Shown here in pieces: positions 49,749 to 58,141 of a DNA stretch of 64,000 nucleotides (position 1 is the stretch's first letter; the number at the start of each line of letters is the position of its first letter). Made by a program: the position numbers and the translations under genes. Location: positions 1 to 64,000 of the forward strand of contig JAPSFM010000011.1 in NCBI GenBank assembly GCA_035063885.1, given 5' to 3'. The notes beneath the pieces are model-generated. The model searched no databases. It was not told where the DNA came from and saw only the letters and a list, made by a program, of their open reading frames with translations. This stretch comes from CAADGY01 sp900696665. GTDB lineage: Bacteria > Acidobacteriota > Terriglobia > Bryobacterales > Bryobacteraceae.

Positions 49749-50618
49749 TTATCTGGCTGCCGGCGGGAAGAGGGCGCGGCCGGCAAACACCGCCGCAATG
49801 CTGATGGCGAACCCCGCCAGCGCATCCACGGCGTAGTGATAGCGCCCGTAGATGGTGGCTGTGGTAATCGACACGGCCAGCACCAACAGAACGGACGCTA
49901 CCCAGCGCTTCTCCGGCAGTATTGCGAACATGGCGAAGGCCGCGGAAAATGCGCCCGAAACGTGGGCGCTGGGAAAGACGCTCGTATGAATCCCGTAACC
50001 TCCGAGCAACGCCAGGTTGAACCGGCGAAAGGGTGTCAGCACACCTGGTAAATCTTCGTTCGGGAACACCGTTCGCGGCGGCTCCGACGGGAAATACGGA
50101 AATAGAGCGTAGGCAGCGAGAATGCCGAACAGGAAAATGGTGAGAAAGGCGTCCACCCGTTCGCGCTTATGGTGTGCATACAGCATCGCGACCGAGAACG
50201 TCGCCATAGTGTAAACGAGGGAGTACGACAGCTCCAGGATCGACGGGATGACGGGGCCCAGCGATTCGATCGCCGCACGCAAGCCGAGGTCATTCAGCAG
50301 GACGCGATCCCAAACTATCCAGCTCTGCTCCAGGCGGTAGTCGTGCCGGGTGGGAGCGAACCATCCCATTTCCCTGTAGGCCAGTAACATAAGCGGCGCG
50401 GGATACCAGTCGCGAACAATGCTTAGGAATGGGCGCCGGCGCAGCGAATCGGCGTAGGCCAGGAGAAAAAAGCCGCCGAGTACGCTCAGGTTCAGCGTGC
50501 AGGTGATAACCGGGATAGGGCTCCGGAGAGGCAGCAGCAGCGCAAGCAGCGACGTGTACAGGAAGTACACGATGAGCACCCATTCCGAGCGGCGCAACAA
50601 CCGCACCGAGAAACCCAT
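49749..50618 (-). CDS. PAP2-like membrane phosphatase/transferase
   Basis: A 289-residue integral membrane protein with about six hydrophobic helices. Two of the three PAP2 motifs are clear: FPSAHVSGAF (motif 2 with catalytic His) and IYGRYHYAVDALAGF (motif 3 with His and Asp). The first motif (KxxxxxxRP) is not evident, as in the Aur1/inositol-phosphotransferase-like PAP2_3 group. It could act on isoprenyl or lipid phosphates in the inner membrane. It is 3 bases upstream of nothing on its strand and follows the small gene at 50622, which lies just upstream. Confidence 0.8.
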   Translation of the reverse strand: MGFSVRLLRRSEWVLIVYFLYTSLLALLLPLRSPIPVITCTLNLSVLGGFFLLAYADSLRRRPFLSIVRDWYPAPLMLLAYREMGWFAPTRHDYRLEQSWIVWDRVLLNDLGLRAAIESLGPVIPSILELSYSLVYTMATFSVAMLYAHHKRERVDAFLTIFLFGILAAYALFPYFPSEPPRTVFPNEDLPGVLTPFRRFNLALLGGYGIHTSVFPSAHVSGAFSAAFAMFAILPEKRWVASVLLVLAVSITTATIYGRYHYAVDALAGFAISIAAVFAGRALFPPAAR

Positions 50619-50621
50619 TTT

Positions 50622-51014
50622 TCAGGGCCGGGTGATCTCAAAAGTCCTTTGCACCAGCGCCTGCAATTCTCCAATCACTGCAGGGTCGGCGCCACTGAGA
50701 CCGGACGTAATCTTGTCGCGCACAGCTAGCAATTCCTGCAAAGAGCTTTTTAACCCCGGGTCGCTCGCGTCCTGTGAGGCGTCGCGCACACGATTGAAAT
50801 ATTGCGTCGAGTGCTGTGCGGCAATGCCGAAGTTCTTCCTGGTGGCTTCGAGATAGGTGAGGCTGACGGCGTCGCGTATCGCGCAGAGCCTGTGCTCGAA
50901 TGCCGTATCCAGATATTGTTGCCGTGCCTGGCGATACCGGGAATACTGCGGCAAGTAACCGACCGCGAAAATGGCTGCGGCCACTAGAATTCCGATTAAT
51001 ATTTTTCGTCCCAT
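50622..51014 (-). CDS. Small membrane-anchored helical protein of unknown function
   Basis: A 130-residue protein with an N-terminal anchor (MGRKILIGILVAAAIFAVGYL) followed by an all-helical periplasmic part without cysteine pairs or known motifs. The single hydrophobic segment and charged helices suggest a tethered coiled-coil. It lies 3 bases upstream of the PAP2-like gene on the same strand and is probably co-transcribed with it. The function is unknown. Confidence 0.68.
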   Translation of the reverse strand: MGRKILIGILVAAAIFAVGYLPQYSRYRQARQQYLDTAFEHRLCAIRDAVSLTYLEATRKNFGIAAQHSTQYFNRVRDASQDASDPGLKSSLQELLAVRDKITSGLSGADPAVIGELQALVQRTFEITRP

Positions 51015-51128
51015 CTGCTGTACCCGAGTGCTGCCGAAGGCTACAATAGCAAAATAGCGTCGTCCGGCGCACGGTCTGCGCGCTCCTTATGCACTCCGGG
51101 GCGGGCTATGCCATGTTGAAGACATTTG

Positions 51129-53402
51129 ATGCTCCCTCTCCTCGTTCTATCGCCGTATCTGTTGATTCCGGCAGCCTTTTGGCTCGGCGGGAGATCCGTG
51201 CGCGTGGCTGGTCTGCTCGCATTGTGGCCCGCGGCGCTCACCTTATACTTCGGCCTGATGCTGCGGTCCGTGGCAGTCTCCGGACCCATCGAGGCATCTC
51301 TTTCCTGGGCCGCGTCCATAGGGATTGATCTCTCCTTTTACGCCGATGGCTTGAGTTTGCTGTTTGCAGTGGTTGTCGCCGGCATCGGCGCACTTATAGT
51401 GCTCTACGGAAGCCGCTATTTCGGCAGCCAACCAGGAGCTGGACGCTTTCAGGCAACATTGTTCGCCTTCATGGGCTCGATGCTGGGCCTGGTGCTCGCC
51501 GACAATCTGTTTTTGCTGTTCATCTTCTGGGAACTGACGGGATTCACATCTTTCCTCCTGATTGGCTTCGAACACGAGCGGCCGGAAGCGCGTGCCTCGG
51601 CGGTGCAGGCGCTGGTGGTAACCGGATTGGGGGGTCTTGGGCTGCTGGCCGCCGCGGTGTTGATTGAGCAATCGACCGGCGCGGCGGCTCTCTCGTCGCT
51701 GCTCGGGCTTGGACTAAATCTCGCAAACGGGGAGTTCTATCCGGCTATCGTGGTGCTGCTGTTGTTGGCGGCGTTCACTAAGTCCGCCCAGACGCCGTTT
51801 CATTTCTGGCTTCCGAACGCGATGACGGCTCCGACTCCGGTGAGCGCTTACTTGCACTCGGCCACCATGGTGAAGGCTGGCATATACCTGGTAGCCAGAG
51901 CAACACCGTTCGCCGGAGCCACTCCTCTATGGACGGGGCTCATAACCGGCGTGGGCGCCATCACAATGATCGTGGGGGCATGGCGCGCAGTTGCCGAAAC
52001 CGATTTGAAACGCATGCTGGCATATTCCACCGTCAGCGCGCTCGGTTTGATGATGATGCTGCTCGGGGTTGGCACCGAAAAGGCAGTAATGGCTGCCCTG
52101 GTGTACCTGTTCGCTCATGCCTGCTACAAAGGCGCGCTGTTCCTGGTGGCAGGCACCCTTGAACATGAGACGGGCACACGGGACATAACGGGACTCGGAG
52201 GGCTCAGGCATGCGATGCCGGCGGCAGCGCTTGCCGCGGCACTTGCCGCCTGTTCTATGGCGGGGTTGCCCCTCTTCCTGGGCTTCCTCGGCAAGGAACT
52301 GCTTTATGAATCCTTGCTGGCATGGCCGGCCACGCTGCTGATTGGAGCCATCGCCGCGAGTGCACTGTTGGGTACCGCCGGTCTGATCGCCGGCGTTTCT
52401 CCATTCGTGGGACCTCCGCGAGGAGGTGCACCGGAGCATCGCGTTCCCGCAGGGCTAACCGTACCTGCGCTGGTGCTGGCTTTCTTGGGTCTATTTGCAG
52501 GAATCGTTCCCGGTTCGGTGGAACTCCCCGCCGGACTCGCCTCCGGCGGCATTCTACGCCGCCCGGTGGACGCGAGCCTTTCGATGTGGCACGGCTTCAC
52601 GCCGGTGCTGGGCCTCAGTATGGCCACGTTGGCGCTGGTCGCTTTGCTCTATGCCTATCGCGATTCACTGCGGCGCCGCATCTGGCCGCGGTCGCTCGGG
52701 TCGGAACGGCTCTATACAGCGACTGAGCGCGGCCTGGACGCTCTCAGCGCGTGGGCCGCGCCGAGGCTTCAGAGTGCTTCGCTACGGTCGTATCTGCTTG
52801 TACTCGTTACCACCGCGGGTGTACTGATCTTTGCAACACTCGTGTTTGAAGGGCTTCCAGGCTGGCCCGCGGTGATGGATATCCAACCGCATGAAGCCTG
52901 CGCAGCCATTCTGATTGTGGCCGGTGCGATCTCCGCCGTCCGGGCGAAATCGAGCATCTCGGCTGTGCTGTCACTGGGCGTTTCCGGCTACGGTGTGGCA
53001 CTCACGTATCTTTTCTTTGGCGCCCCGGACCTGGCGATGACACAGTTTTCCGTAGAGACCTTGACGGCCGTGATCTTCGTCCTGGTGTTTTATCATTTCC
53101 GGGATTTCGGATCGCTTTCCCCCTGGACCGACCGGCTGCGCGGTGCGACGGTATCGGTGTTGTTCGGCGGATCGATCGCGGTGGTGCTGTTGTTTGTCGG
53201 CGCTAATCTCACTCCTTTCCGGCTGGCCAACTATTTCGCTGAAATGGGCCTGCCGATGGCCCACGGCCGCAACATCGTAAATGTGATCCTGGTTGATTTC
53301 CGTGCATTGGACACGATGGGTGAAATTACCGTGCTGGCTACCGCCGCCTTCGGAGTGCGCGCGCTCATGCACATCAGCCGGAAGGAGAGGAAGAACGGAT
53401 GA
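51129..53402 (+). CDS. mrpA: Multisubunit Na+/H+ antiporter subunit A (MrpA)
   Basis: A 757-residue membrane protein, the largest subunit of the Mrp antiporter, related to complex I NuoL. It has the NuoL-type core (ELTGFTSFLLIGFEHE, KSAQTPFHFWLPNAMTAPTP, HSATMVKAGIYL) and a C-terminal region with HEACAAILIVAGAISA and SLGVSGYGVALTYLFFGAPDLAMTQFSVETL (two stretches), typical of the MrpA/DUF4040 extension. Many MrpA proteins are 770-960 residues, so this one is on the short side. The ATG at 51129 is chosen over a TTG one codon earlier. It is first of a complete mrpA-G set. Confidence 0.92.
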   Translation: MLPLLVLSPYLLIPAAFWLGGRSVRVAGLLALWPAALTLYFGLMLRSVAVSGPIEASLSWAASIGIDLSFYADGLSLLFAVVVAGIGALIVLYGSRYFGSQPGAGRFQATLFAFMGSMLGLVLADNLFLLFIFWELTGFTSFLLIGFEHERPEARASAVQALVVTGLGGLGLLAAAVLIEQSTGAAALSSLLGLGLNLANGEFYPAIVVLLLLAAFTKSAQTPFHFWLPNAMTAPTPVSAYLHSATMVKAGIYLVARATPFAGATPLWTGLITGVGAITMIVGAWRAVAETDLKRMLAYSTVSALGLMMMLLGVGTEKAVMAALVYLFAHACYKGALFLVAGTLEHETGTRDITGLGGLRHAMPAAALAAALAACSMAGLPLFLGFLGKELLYESLLAWPATLLIGAIAASALLGTAGLIAGVSPFVGPPRGGAPEHRVPAGLTVPALVLAFLGLFAGIVPGSVELPAGLASGGILRRPVDASLSMWHGFTPVLGLSMATLALVALLYAYRDSLRRRIWPRSLGSERLYTATERGLDALSAWAAPRLQSASLRSYLLVLVTTAGVLIFATLVFEGLPGWPAVMDIQPHEACAAILIVAGAISAVRAKSSISAVLSLGVSGYGVALTYLFFGAPDLAMTQFSVETLTAVIFVLVFYHFRDFGSLSPWTDRLRGATVSVLFGGSIAVVLLFVGANLTPFRLANYFAEMGLPMAHGRNIVNVILVDFRALDTMGEITVLATAAFGVRALMHISRKERKNG

Positions 53403-53803
53403 CGACGACAACATCGCTGATTCTGAGGACTGGCGCGCGTGTGCTGATGCCGCTCCTCCTGCTATTCGGCGTCTTCCTGTTATTGCGCGGCCACAATGCC
53501 CCCGGGGGAGGCTTTGCCGGCGGATTAGTGGTGGCGGCTGCGTACATTCTGCATTTTTTCGCGTTCGGCTTGGATGCGGCCCGGCGTGCTCTATTGACCC
53601 GGCCGGAGCGGCTGATCGGCTCAGGGCTGCTGCTCGCGGTGGGGAGCGGAATTCTTCCGGCATTGTTCGGCCGGCCATTTCTTACCTCGCTCTGGTTTGA
53701 TCCGGCACGTGGAATCGGCACTCCGATGCTGTTCGATCTGGGCGTATTCCTGGTAGTGATTGGCGTCGTGTTGATCATGACCTTTACGCTGGCGGAGGAA
53801 TAG
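53399..53803 (+). CDS. mrpB: Na+/H+ antiporter subunit B (MrpB)
   Basis: A 134-residue membrane protein with four hydrophobic helices. LLLRGHNAPGGGFAGGLVVAAA is the MrpB signature, and RPERLIGSGLLLAVGSGIL follows. It is part of the Mrp complex that exports Na+ in exchange for H+ and supports pH and salt tolerance. It overlaps the mrpA stop by 4 bases. Confidence 0.93.
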   Translation: MTTTTSLILRTGARVLMPLLLLFGVFLLLRGHNAPGGGFAGGLVVAAAYILHFFAFGLDAARRALLTRPERLIGSGLLLAVGSGILPALFGRPFLTSLWFDPARGIGTPMLFDLGVFLVVIGVVLIMTFTLAEE

Positions 53804-53806
53804 AAC

Positions 53807-54154
53807 TTGGAATTGATACTGGCCATCGCCTCTGGAGTTCTGTTCGGCACGGGCTTTTACCTGATGCTGAGGCGGCGGTTGGCGCAACTGATCATTGGCC
53901 TGGGCCTGTTGAGCAATGGGGCGAACCTGCTGATTTTCACCGCGGGAGGTCTGACTCGCGCCCGTGCGCCGGTGATTGCTGAGGATGCCTCTCTACTGGT
54001 CCGCCCGTTCGCCGATCCAGTGCCGCAAGCGCTGGTTCTCACTGCCATCGTAATCGGCTTTGGCGTGCTTGCGTTTTCGCTGGTGCTGGCACACGGCATT
54101 CACACCATGGCCGGCACGGATGACATCGACGAGATCAGGAGCGGCGGCGGATGA
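53807..54154 (+). CDS. mrpC: Na+/H+ antiporter subunit C (MrpC)
   Basis: A 115-residue membrane protein with three helices, related to NuoK. IASGVLFGTGFYLMLRRRL and IGLGLLSNGANLLIFTAGG, with DPVPQALVLTAIVIGFG, match MrpC. The start is a TTG at 53807, because GGAGG lies 9 bases upstream and no ATG is near. It overlaps the mrpD start by 4 bases. Confidence 0.93.
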   Translation: MELILAIASGVLFGTGFYLMLRRRLAQLIIGLGLLSNGANLLIFTAGGLTRARAPVIAEDASLLVRPFADPVPQALVLTAIVIGFGVLAFSLVLAHGIHTMAGTDDIDEIRSGGG

Positions 54155-55635
54155 ATGTTCTGGTGCTTCCGATCGCACTGCCGCTGTTTACCGCGGCGGT
54201 GCTGCTGCTTGCGCCCAGCCGCCCTCTGCTTCAACGATGGATTTCTTTTGCCGGCGCCTGCGCACTGGCAATCGCGGCCGTTCTGGTGTTCGTACGCGTG
54301 GAGCGCGACGGAATCCTCGTGCTGCAATTGGGCGGGTGGCCGGCGCCGTTCGGTATCACGCTGGTAGCGGACGTTCTGTCGGCCATGCTGGTAGTGGCAA
54401 CGGCGGTTGTGGGACTCGCCGTGGCCTCGTCAGCCTTTTCCGGCGTCGACCCCAGGCGCGAGGGTTTCGGCTATCACGGGCTGATACACGTGCTCCTCAT
54501 GGGCGTGTCGGGTGCATTTCTGACCGGCGATCTTTTCAATCTGTATGTCTGGTTCGAAGTGATGCTGGTGGCCTCTTTCGTTCTGATGGCGCTGCACCGG
54601 ACACGCGCGCAGTTGGAAGCAGCTTTCAAGTACGTCGCTTTGAACCTGATCGCATCCTCGTTATTCCTGACCACGCTTGGCCTGCTTTATGGCGGCACAG
54701 GCGCGCTGAACATGGCGGAACTGGCCACTATTCTGCCGGCGCGCGAAAACACGGCGTACGAAACCATTCTGGCGATGCTGTTTCTGACGGCATTCGGGAT
54801 CAAAGCCGCGATGTTCCCGCTGTTTTTCTGGCTGCCCGCTTCCTACCACACGCCGCCGGCTGCCGTGGGCGCGGTTTTCGCCGGGCTGCTGACAAAGGTC
54901 GGCGTGTACTCGATGATCCGGGTATTCACGTTATTGTTCCCTGGCGATCCCGCAATGCTTTATACTCTGCTGCTGGCGCAGGCGGGGTGCACGATGATTG
55001 TGGGGCTGGTGGGGGCGCTTGCGCAACGGGATTTCAGGCGTATCCTCTCGTTCAACCTGGTGGGGCATCTCGGATACACGACTGTAGGAGTGGCCCTGGG
55101 CACTTCCGCCGCGATGGCCGGATCCATTTTCTATATCCTTCACCACATCGCCGCGATTACCAATCTTTACCTCATCAGCGGCGTTTTTCTGCGGCTTCGT
55201 CACACGACGTCTCTCACGGAACTGGGGTCGATTTTTCGCGAACGCCCGCTGGTCGCCATCCTCGCCGCCATCCCGGTGTTTTCGTTGGCGGGAGTGCCAC
55301 CCCTTTCCGGGTTCATCGGCAAGCTGGCGCTAGTGCGAGGCGCCTTCGGCGCCGGGGCATGGTGGACCGGTGGCATCATCCTGGCCGTGAGCTTACTGAC
55401 ACTGTTATCCATGGCACGGCTGTGGTCTGAATCCTTCTGGAAAACTGCGCCTCACGGAGATAAGTCACGGCTGCCTGGGGTGATATTGCTTCCGATCGCG
55501 TTTCTCAGCGCGATCACGGTAGCAATGACGGTTGCCGCCGGACCGCTATATCAACTCGCAATGAAGACCTCTGACCAGTTGCTCAATCCAGCCCTCTATA
55601 TCGATGCGGTGTTGAAAGGGGGACCCCAACCGTGA
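54151..55635 (+). CDS. mrpD: Na+/H+ antiporter subunit D (MrpD)
   Basis: A 494-residue membrane protein related to NuoM/NuoN with about fourteen helices. It has NLYVWFEVMLVASFVLMAL, FGIKAAMFPLFFWLPASYHTPP (two stretches), and FSLAGVPPLSGFIGKLAL, all typical of MrpD, including the conserved Lys and Glu of the proton path. It overlaps mrpC and mrpE by 4 bases each, so translation of the operon is tightly coupled. Confidence 0.94.
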   Translation: MNVLVLPIALPLFTAAVLLLAPSRPLLQRWISFAGACALAIAAVLVFVRVERDGILVLQLGGWPAPFGITLVADVLSAMLVVATAVVGLAVASSAFSGVDPRREGFGYHGLIHVLLMGVSGAFLTGDLFNLYVWFEVMLVASFVLMALHRTRAQLEAAFKYVALNLIASSLFLTTLGLLYGGTGALNMAELATILPARENTAYETILAMLFLTAFGIKAAMFPLFFWLPASYHTPPAAVGAVFAGLLTKVGVYSMIRVFTLLFPGDPAMLYTLLLAQAGCTMIVGLVGALAQRDFRRILSFNLVGHLGYTTVGVALGTSAAMAGSIFYILHHIAAITNLYLISGVFLRLRHTTSLTELGSIFRERPLVAILAAIPVFSLAGVPPLSGFIGKLALVRGAFGAGAWWTGGIILAVSLLTLLSMARLWSESFWKTAPHGDKSRLPGVILLPIAFLSAITVAMTVAAGPLYQLAMKTSDQLLNPALYIDAVLKGGPQP

Positions 55636-56129
55636 TTCTTGCGAATCTGCTTCTGGCGCTGGCGTGGGCGGCGCTGACCGGCCGCTTTACCCTTGAAAGC
55701 CTTGTTATGGGCCTGGCGGCCGGACACGTGGTGCTGCTGGTTCTGGCAAAGGGCGGTGTGTTGGCGATGGCCGAAGTAAGCCGCGTAGAACGTGCATTAT
55801 CGCTGCTCGCCTATCTGCTGTGGGAGATCTTCCTGGCCAATGTCCGTGTCGCGCTCGACGTCGTCAGTATCCAACACCGGATGAAGCCGGGAGTCATCCG
55901 GCTGCCGCTCGATGTCACGAGCGACGGCGAGATCCTGCTGTTGGCGGCAATGATCAATATCACCCCCGGCAGCGTGGCGCTCGGCGTTTCCGACGACCGC
56001 AAAATAATGTATGTGCACGTCATGCATGTGCGGACTCCCGACGATGCGCGGCGCATCATCAAAGAAGGATTTGAGCGCCGCGTGATCGGGCTCCGCAGCG
56101 AGCGCAAGGAGAGCCCGCATGCCGTCTGA
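55632..56129 (+). CDS. mrpE: Na+/H+ antiporter subunit E (MrpE)
   Basis: A 165-residue protein with N-terminal membrane helices and a C-terminal cytoplasmic region. LWEIFLANVRVALDVV, then LLLAAMINITPGSVALGV, and the MYVHVMHVRTPDDA segment are the MrpE pattern. The start is a GTG at 55632 overlapping the mrpD stop. It overlaps mrpF by 11 bases. Confidence 0.92.
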   Translation: MILANLLLALAWAALTGRFTLESLVMGLAAGHVVLLVLAKGGVLAMAEVSRVERALSLLAYLLWEIFLANVRVALDVVSIQHRMKPGVIRLPLDVTSDGEILLLAAMINITPGSVALGVSDDRKIMYVHVMHVRTPDDARRIIKEGFERRVIGLRSERKESPHAV

Positions 56130-56385
56130 TGCCGTGTTCGCGGCGCTGGTAATCGTCTCGGCCGCATTGTTGATCTCATTCGTCCGGCTGGTACGGGGGC
56201 CGACGCTGCCGGACCGCGTTGTCGCGGTAGACCTGATAGGAACCACGTCGGTCGCGCTCATTGTGCTGGGAGCATCCGCCAGCGGCGAGCGCGCGTTTCT
56301 CGATGCGGCTATTGTAATCGCGCTGGTTGCATTTCTGGGCACGATCGCGTATGCCGGGTTTGCCAGGAAGGAGAATCGGGAATGA
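56119..56385 (+). CDS. mrpF: Na+/H+ antiporter subunit F (MrpF)
   Basis: An 88-residue membrane protein with three helices and the family segments FVRLVRGPTLPDRVVAVDLI and AFLDAAIVIALVAFLGTIAY. MrpF is one of the small subunits needed for Mrp assembly. It overlaps mrpE by 11 bases and mrpG by 4 bases. Confidence 0.93.
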   Translation: MPSDAVFAALVIVSAALLISFVRLVRGPTLPDRVVAVDLIGTTSVALIVLGASASGERAFLDAAIVIALVAFLGTIAYAGFARKENRE

Positions 56386-56747
56386 TGGAGTGGGTGACGG
56401 GATTTCTGATGGTGTTGGGGGCTACGCTGGTGCTGCTGGCGGCCATCGGTGTGCTTCGGATGCCGGACCTGTTTACACGGATGCAGGCGGCAACGAAAGC
56501 AGCGACCCTGGGGCTCGGCTGCGTACTGGCGGGAGCGGCGATTCAGTTCGCCGATTTATCCACGGCGGTCCGGGCCATCAGCATTGGGGCGTTCATCATG
56601 TTGACGTCGCCGGTTTCCACTCACGTGATCGCCCGTGCGGCCTATCTCACGCGTGTCCCGTTGTGGAAAGGAACCATTGCGGACGAGTGGCGGGAGGATA
56701 TGGAGGCGCAGACGGAGGATTTTGGGGATTCGAACACGGTAAACTGA
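56382..56747 (+). CDS. mrpG: Na+/H+ antiporter subunit G (MrpG)
   Basis: A 121-residue membrane protein with three helices. GATLVLLAAIGVLRMPDLF, followed by TRMQAATKAATLGLG and LTSPVSTHVIARAAYL, is the MrpG pattern. It closes the complete mrpABCDEFG operon. Group 1 order (A and B separate, as here) is seen in many soil bacteria. Confidence 0.93.
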   Translation: MMEWVTGFLMVLGATLVLLAAIGVLRMPDLFTRMQAATKAATLGLGCVLAGAAIQFADLSTAVRAISIGAFIMLTSPVSTHVIARAAYLTRVPLWKGTIADEWREDMEAQTEDFGDSNTVN

Positions 56748-56811
56748 AATTTCCGGCAGATGCGATATCGAAAGCCGCCCTCTCACCGCCCTCAACAGGA
56801 GTACTTCTTCC

Positions 56812-58137
56812 ATGCAGACTAGCAGACGTCATTTCTTGCAGATCTCGACAGCCGCCGCCAGCCTGGCAGGCAGAACAGCTTTTTCCGCTAACGATCAGAT
56901 CCAGTTCGCGACCATCGGCGTAGGAGGACAGGGCACCGGCGACACTCACTCAGCGCTCCGCACTCCAGGTGTAAAGTTCGTAGCAGCCAGCGACGTGTAC
57001 GATGGGCGGCTCACTCGGGCCAAGGAAGTTTTCGGAAAGGACCTGTTTACCACTCGCGACTATCGCGAAATTCTGAACCGTAAAGACATCGACGCGGTTA
57101 TTATCGGCACGCCGGACCACTGGCACATGAAGATGGCGGTAGATGCCATGAGTGCGGGTAAAGATGTCTACGTCGAAAAGCCGATGGTGCAACTTGTCGG
57201 CGATGGGAAAGCAGTGGTGGACGCGCAGAAGAAGACCGGCCGCATTCTTCAGGTCGGAAGCCAGCGCGTGAGCTCCATTGTTTATCAGAAGGCGCAGGAT
57301 CTTCTGAAAGCCGGCTCCATCGGTGAGTTGAATATGGTGGAGGCGTGGTGGGACCGCAACTCCGCTATCGGTGCCTGGCAATATTCCATCCCGCCCGATG
57401 CGACACCGGAAACGGTGGACTGGGACCGTTTTCTCGGCCGGGCGCCCAAGCGTCCCTTCGAGCCGATTCGCCTGTTCCGCTGGCGTAATTACCGCGACTA
57501 CGGCACCGGTGTAGCGGGTGACCTGTTCGTCCACCTGTTCTCCGGCATGCACTTTGTCACCGGTGCGGTGGGCCCCAACCGCGTTTTCGCAACCGGGGGC
57601 TTGCGGTACTGGAAAGACGGCCGTGATGTCCCGGATGTGATGCTTGGCCTCTATGACTACGAGGCCACCGCCAGGCATCCGGCTTTTAACCTCGCCCTTC
57701 GGGTGAACTTCGTAAATGGAGCGGGTGAGACGTCCGGTTTCCGCTTCGTTGGCAGCGAGGGTGTTCTTACAATCGGCAGCGGTGTGACGGTTGCCAAGCA
57801 GCCCCGTGAAACGCAACCCGGCTATACCATCGGAACGTTTCCGAAGAGCGTCCAGGAGCAGTTTTTGAAGCAGTACAGGGAGAAGTACCCCGAGACAGCG
57901 GTGACGGCCGATTCGATGCGCCCGGCCGCTGAAGAAACCTATCTTCCGCCGCGCGGCTATAGCGATAGCGTCGATCATTTCCGGAATTTTTTTGAAGCCG
58001 TCCGCTCGCGCAGGCCTGTTGTGGAAGATGCGGTGTTCGGTTTTCGGGCAGCCGGTCCGGCGCTGCTGTCCCTGGTAAGCTACTTCGAGCAGAAGCAATG
58101 CCGGTGGGATCCCGAGACGATGATGGTGAAAGGTTGA
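56812..58137 (+). CDS. Tat-exported Gfo/Idh/MocA oxidoreductase (first of a pair)
   Basis: A 441-residue oxidoreductase with a twin-arginine signal (SRRHFLQISTAAASLAG). The Rossmann domain shows FATIGVGGQGTGD (GxGGxG), IIGTPDHWHMKMAVDAM and YVEKPMVQ (the EKP motif). The C-terminal domain is long and includes the GDLFVHLFSGMHFVTG segment of this family. Export with bound cofactor is expected. It is followed 4 bases later by a close paralog without the signal. A link to MrpG, 64 bases upstream, is not obvious. Confidence 0.87.
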   Translation: MQTSRRHFLQISTAAASLAGRTAFSANDQIQFATIGVGGQGTGDTHSALRTPGVKFVAASDVYDGRLTRAKEVFGKDLFTTRDYREILNRKDIDAVIIGTPDHWHMKMAVDAMSAGKDVYVEKPMVQLVGDGKAVVDAQKKTGRILQVGSQRVSSIVYQKAQDLLKAGSIGELNMVEAWWDRNSAIGAWQYSIPPDATPETVDWDRFLGRAPKRPFEPIRLFRWRNYRDYGTGVAGDLFVHLFSGMHFVTGAVGPNRVFATGGLRYWKDGRDVPDVMLGLYDYEATARHPAFNLALRVNFVNGAGETSGFRFVGSEGVLTIGSGVTVAKQPRETQPGYTIGTFPKSVQEQFLKQYREKYPETAVTADSMRPAAEETYLPPRGYSDSVDHFRNFFEAVRSRRPVVEDAVFGFRAAGPALLSLVSYFEQKQCRWDPETMMVKG

Positions 58138-58141
58138 GGAC

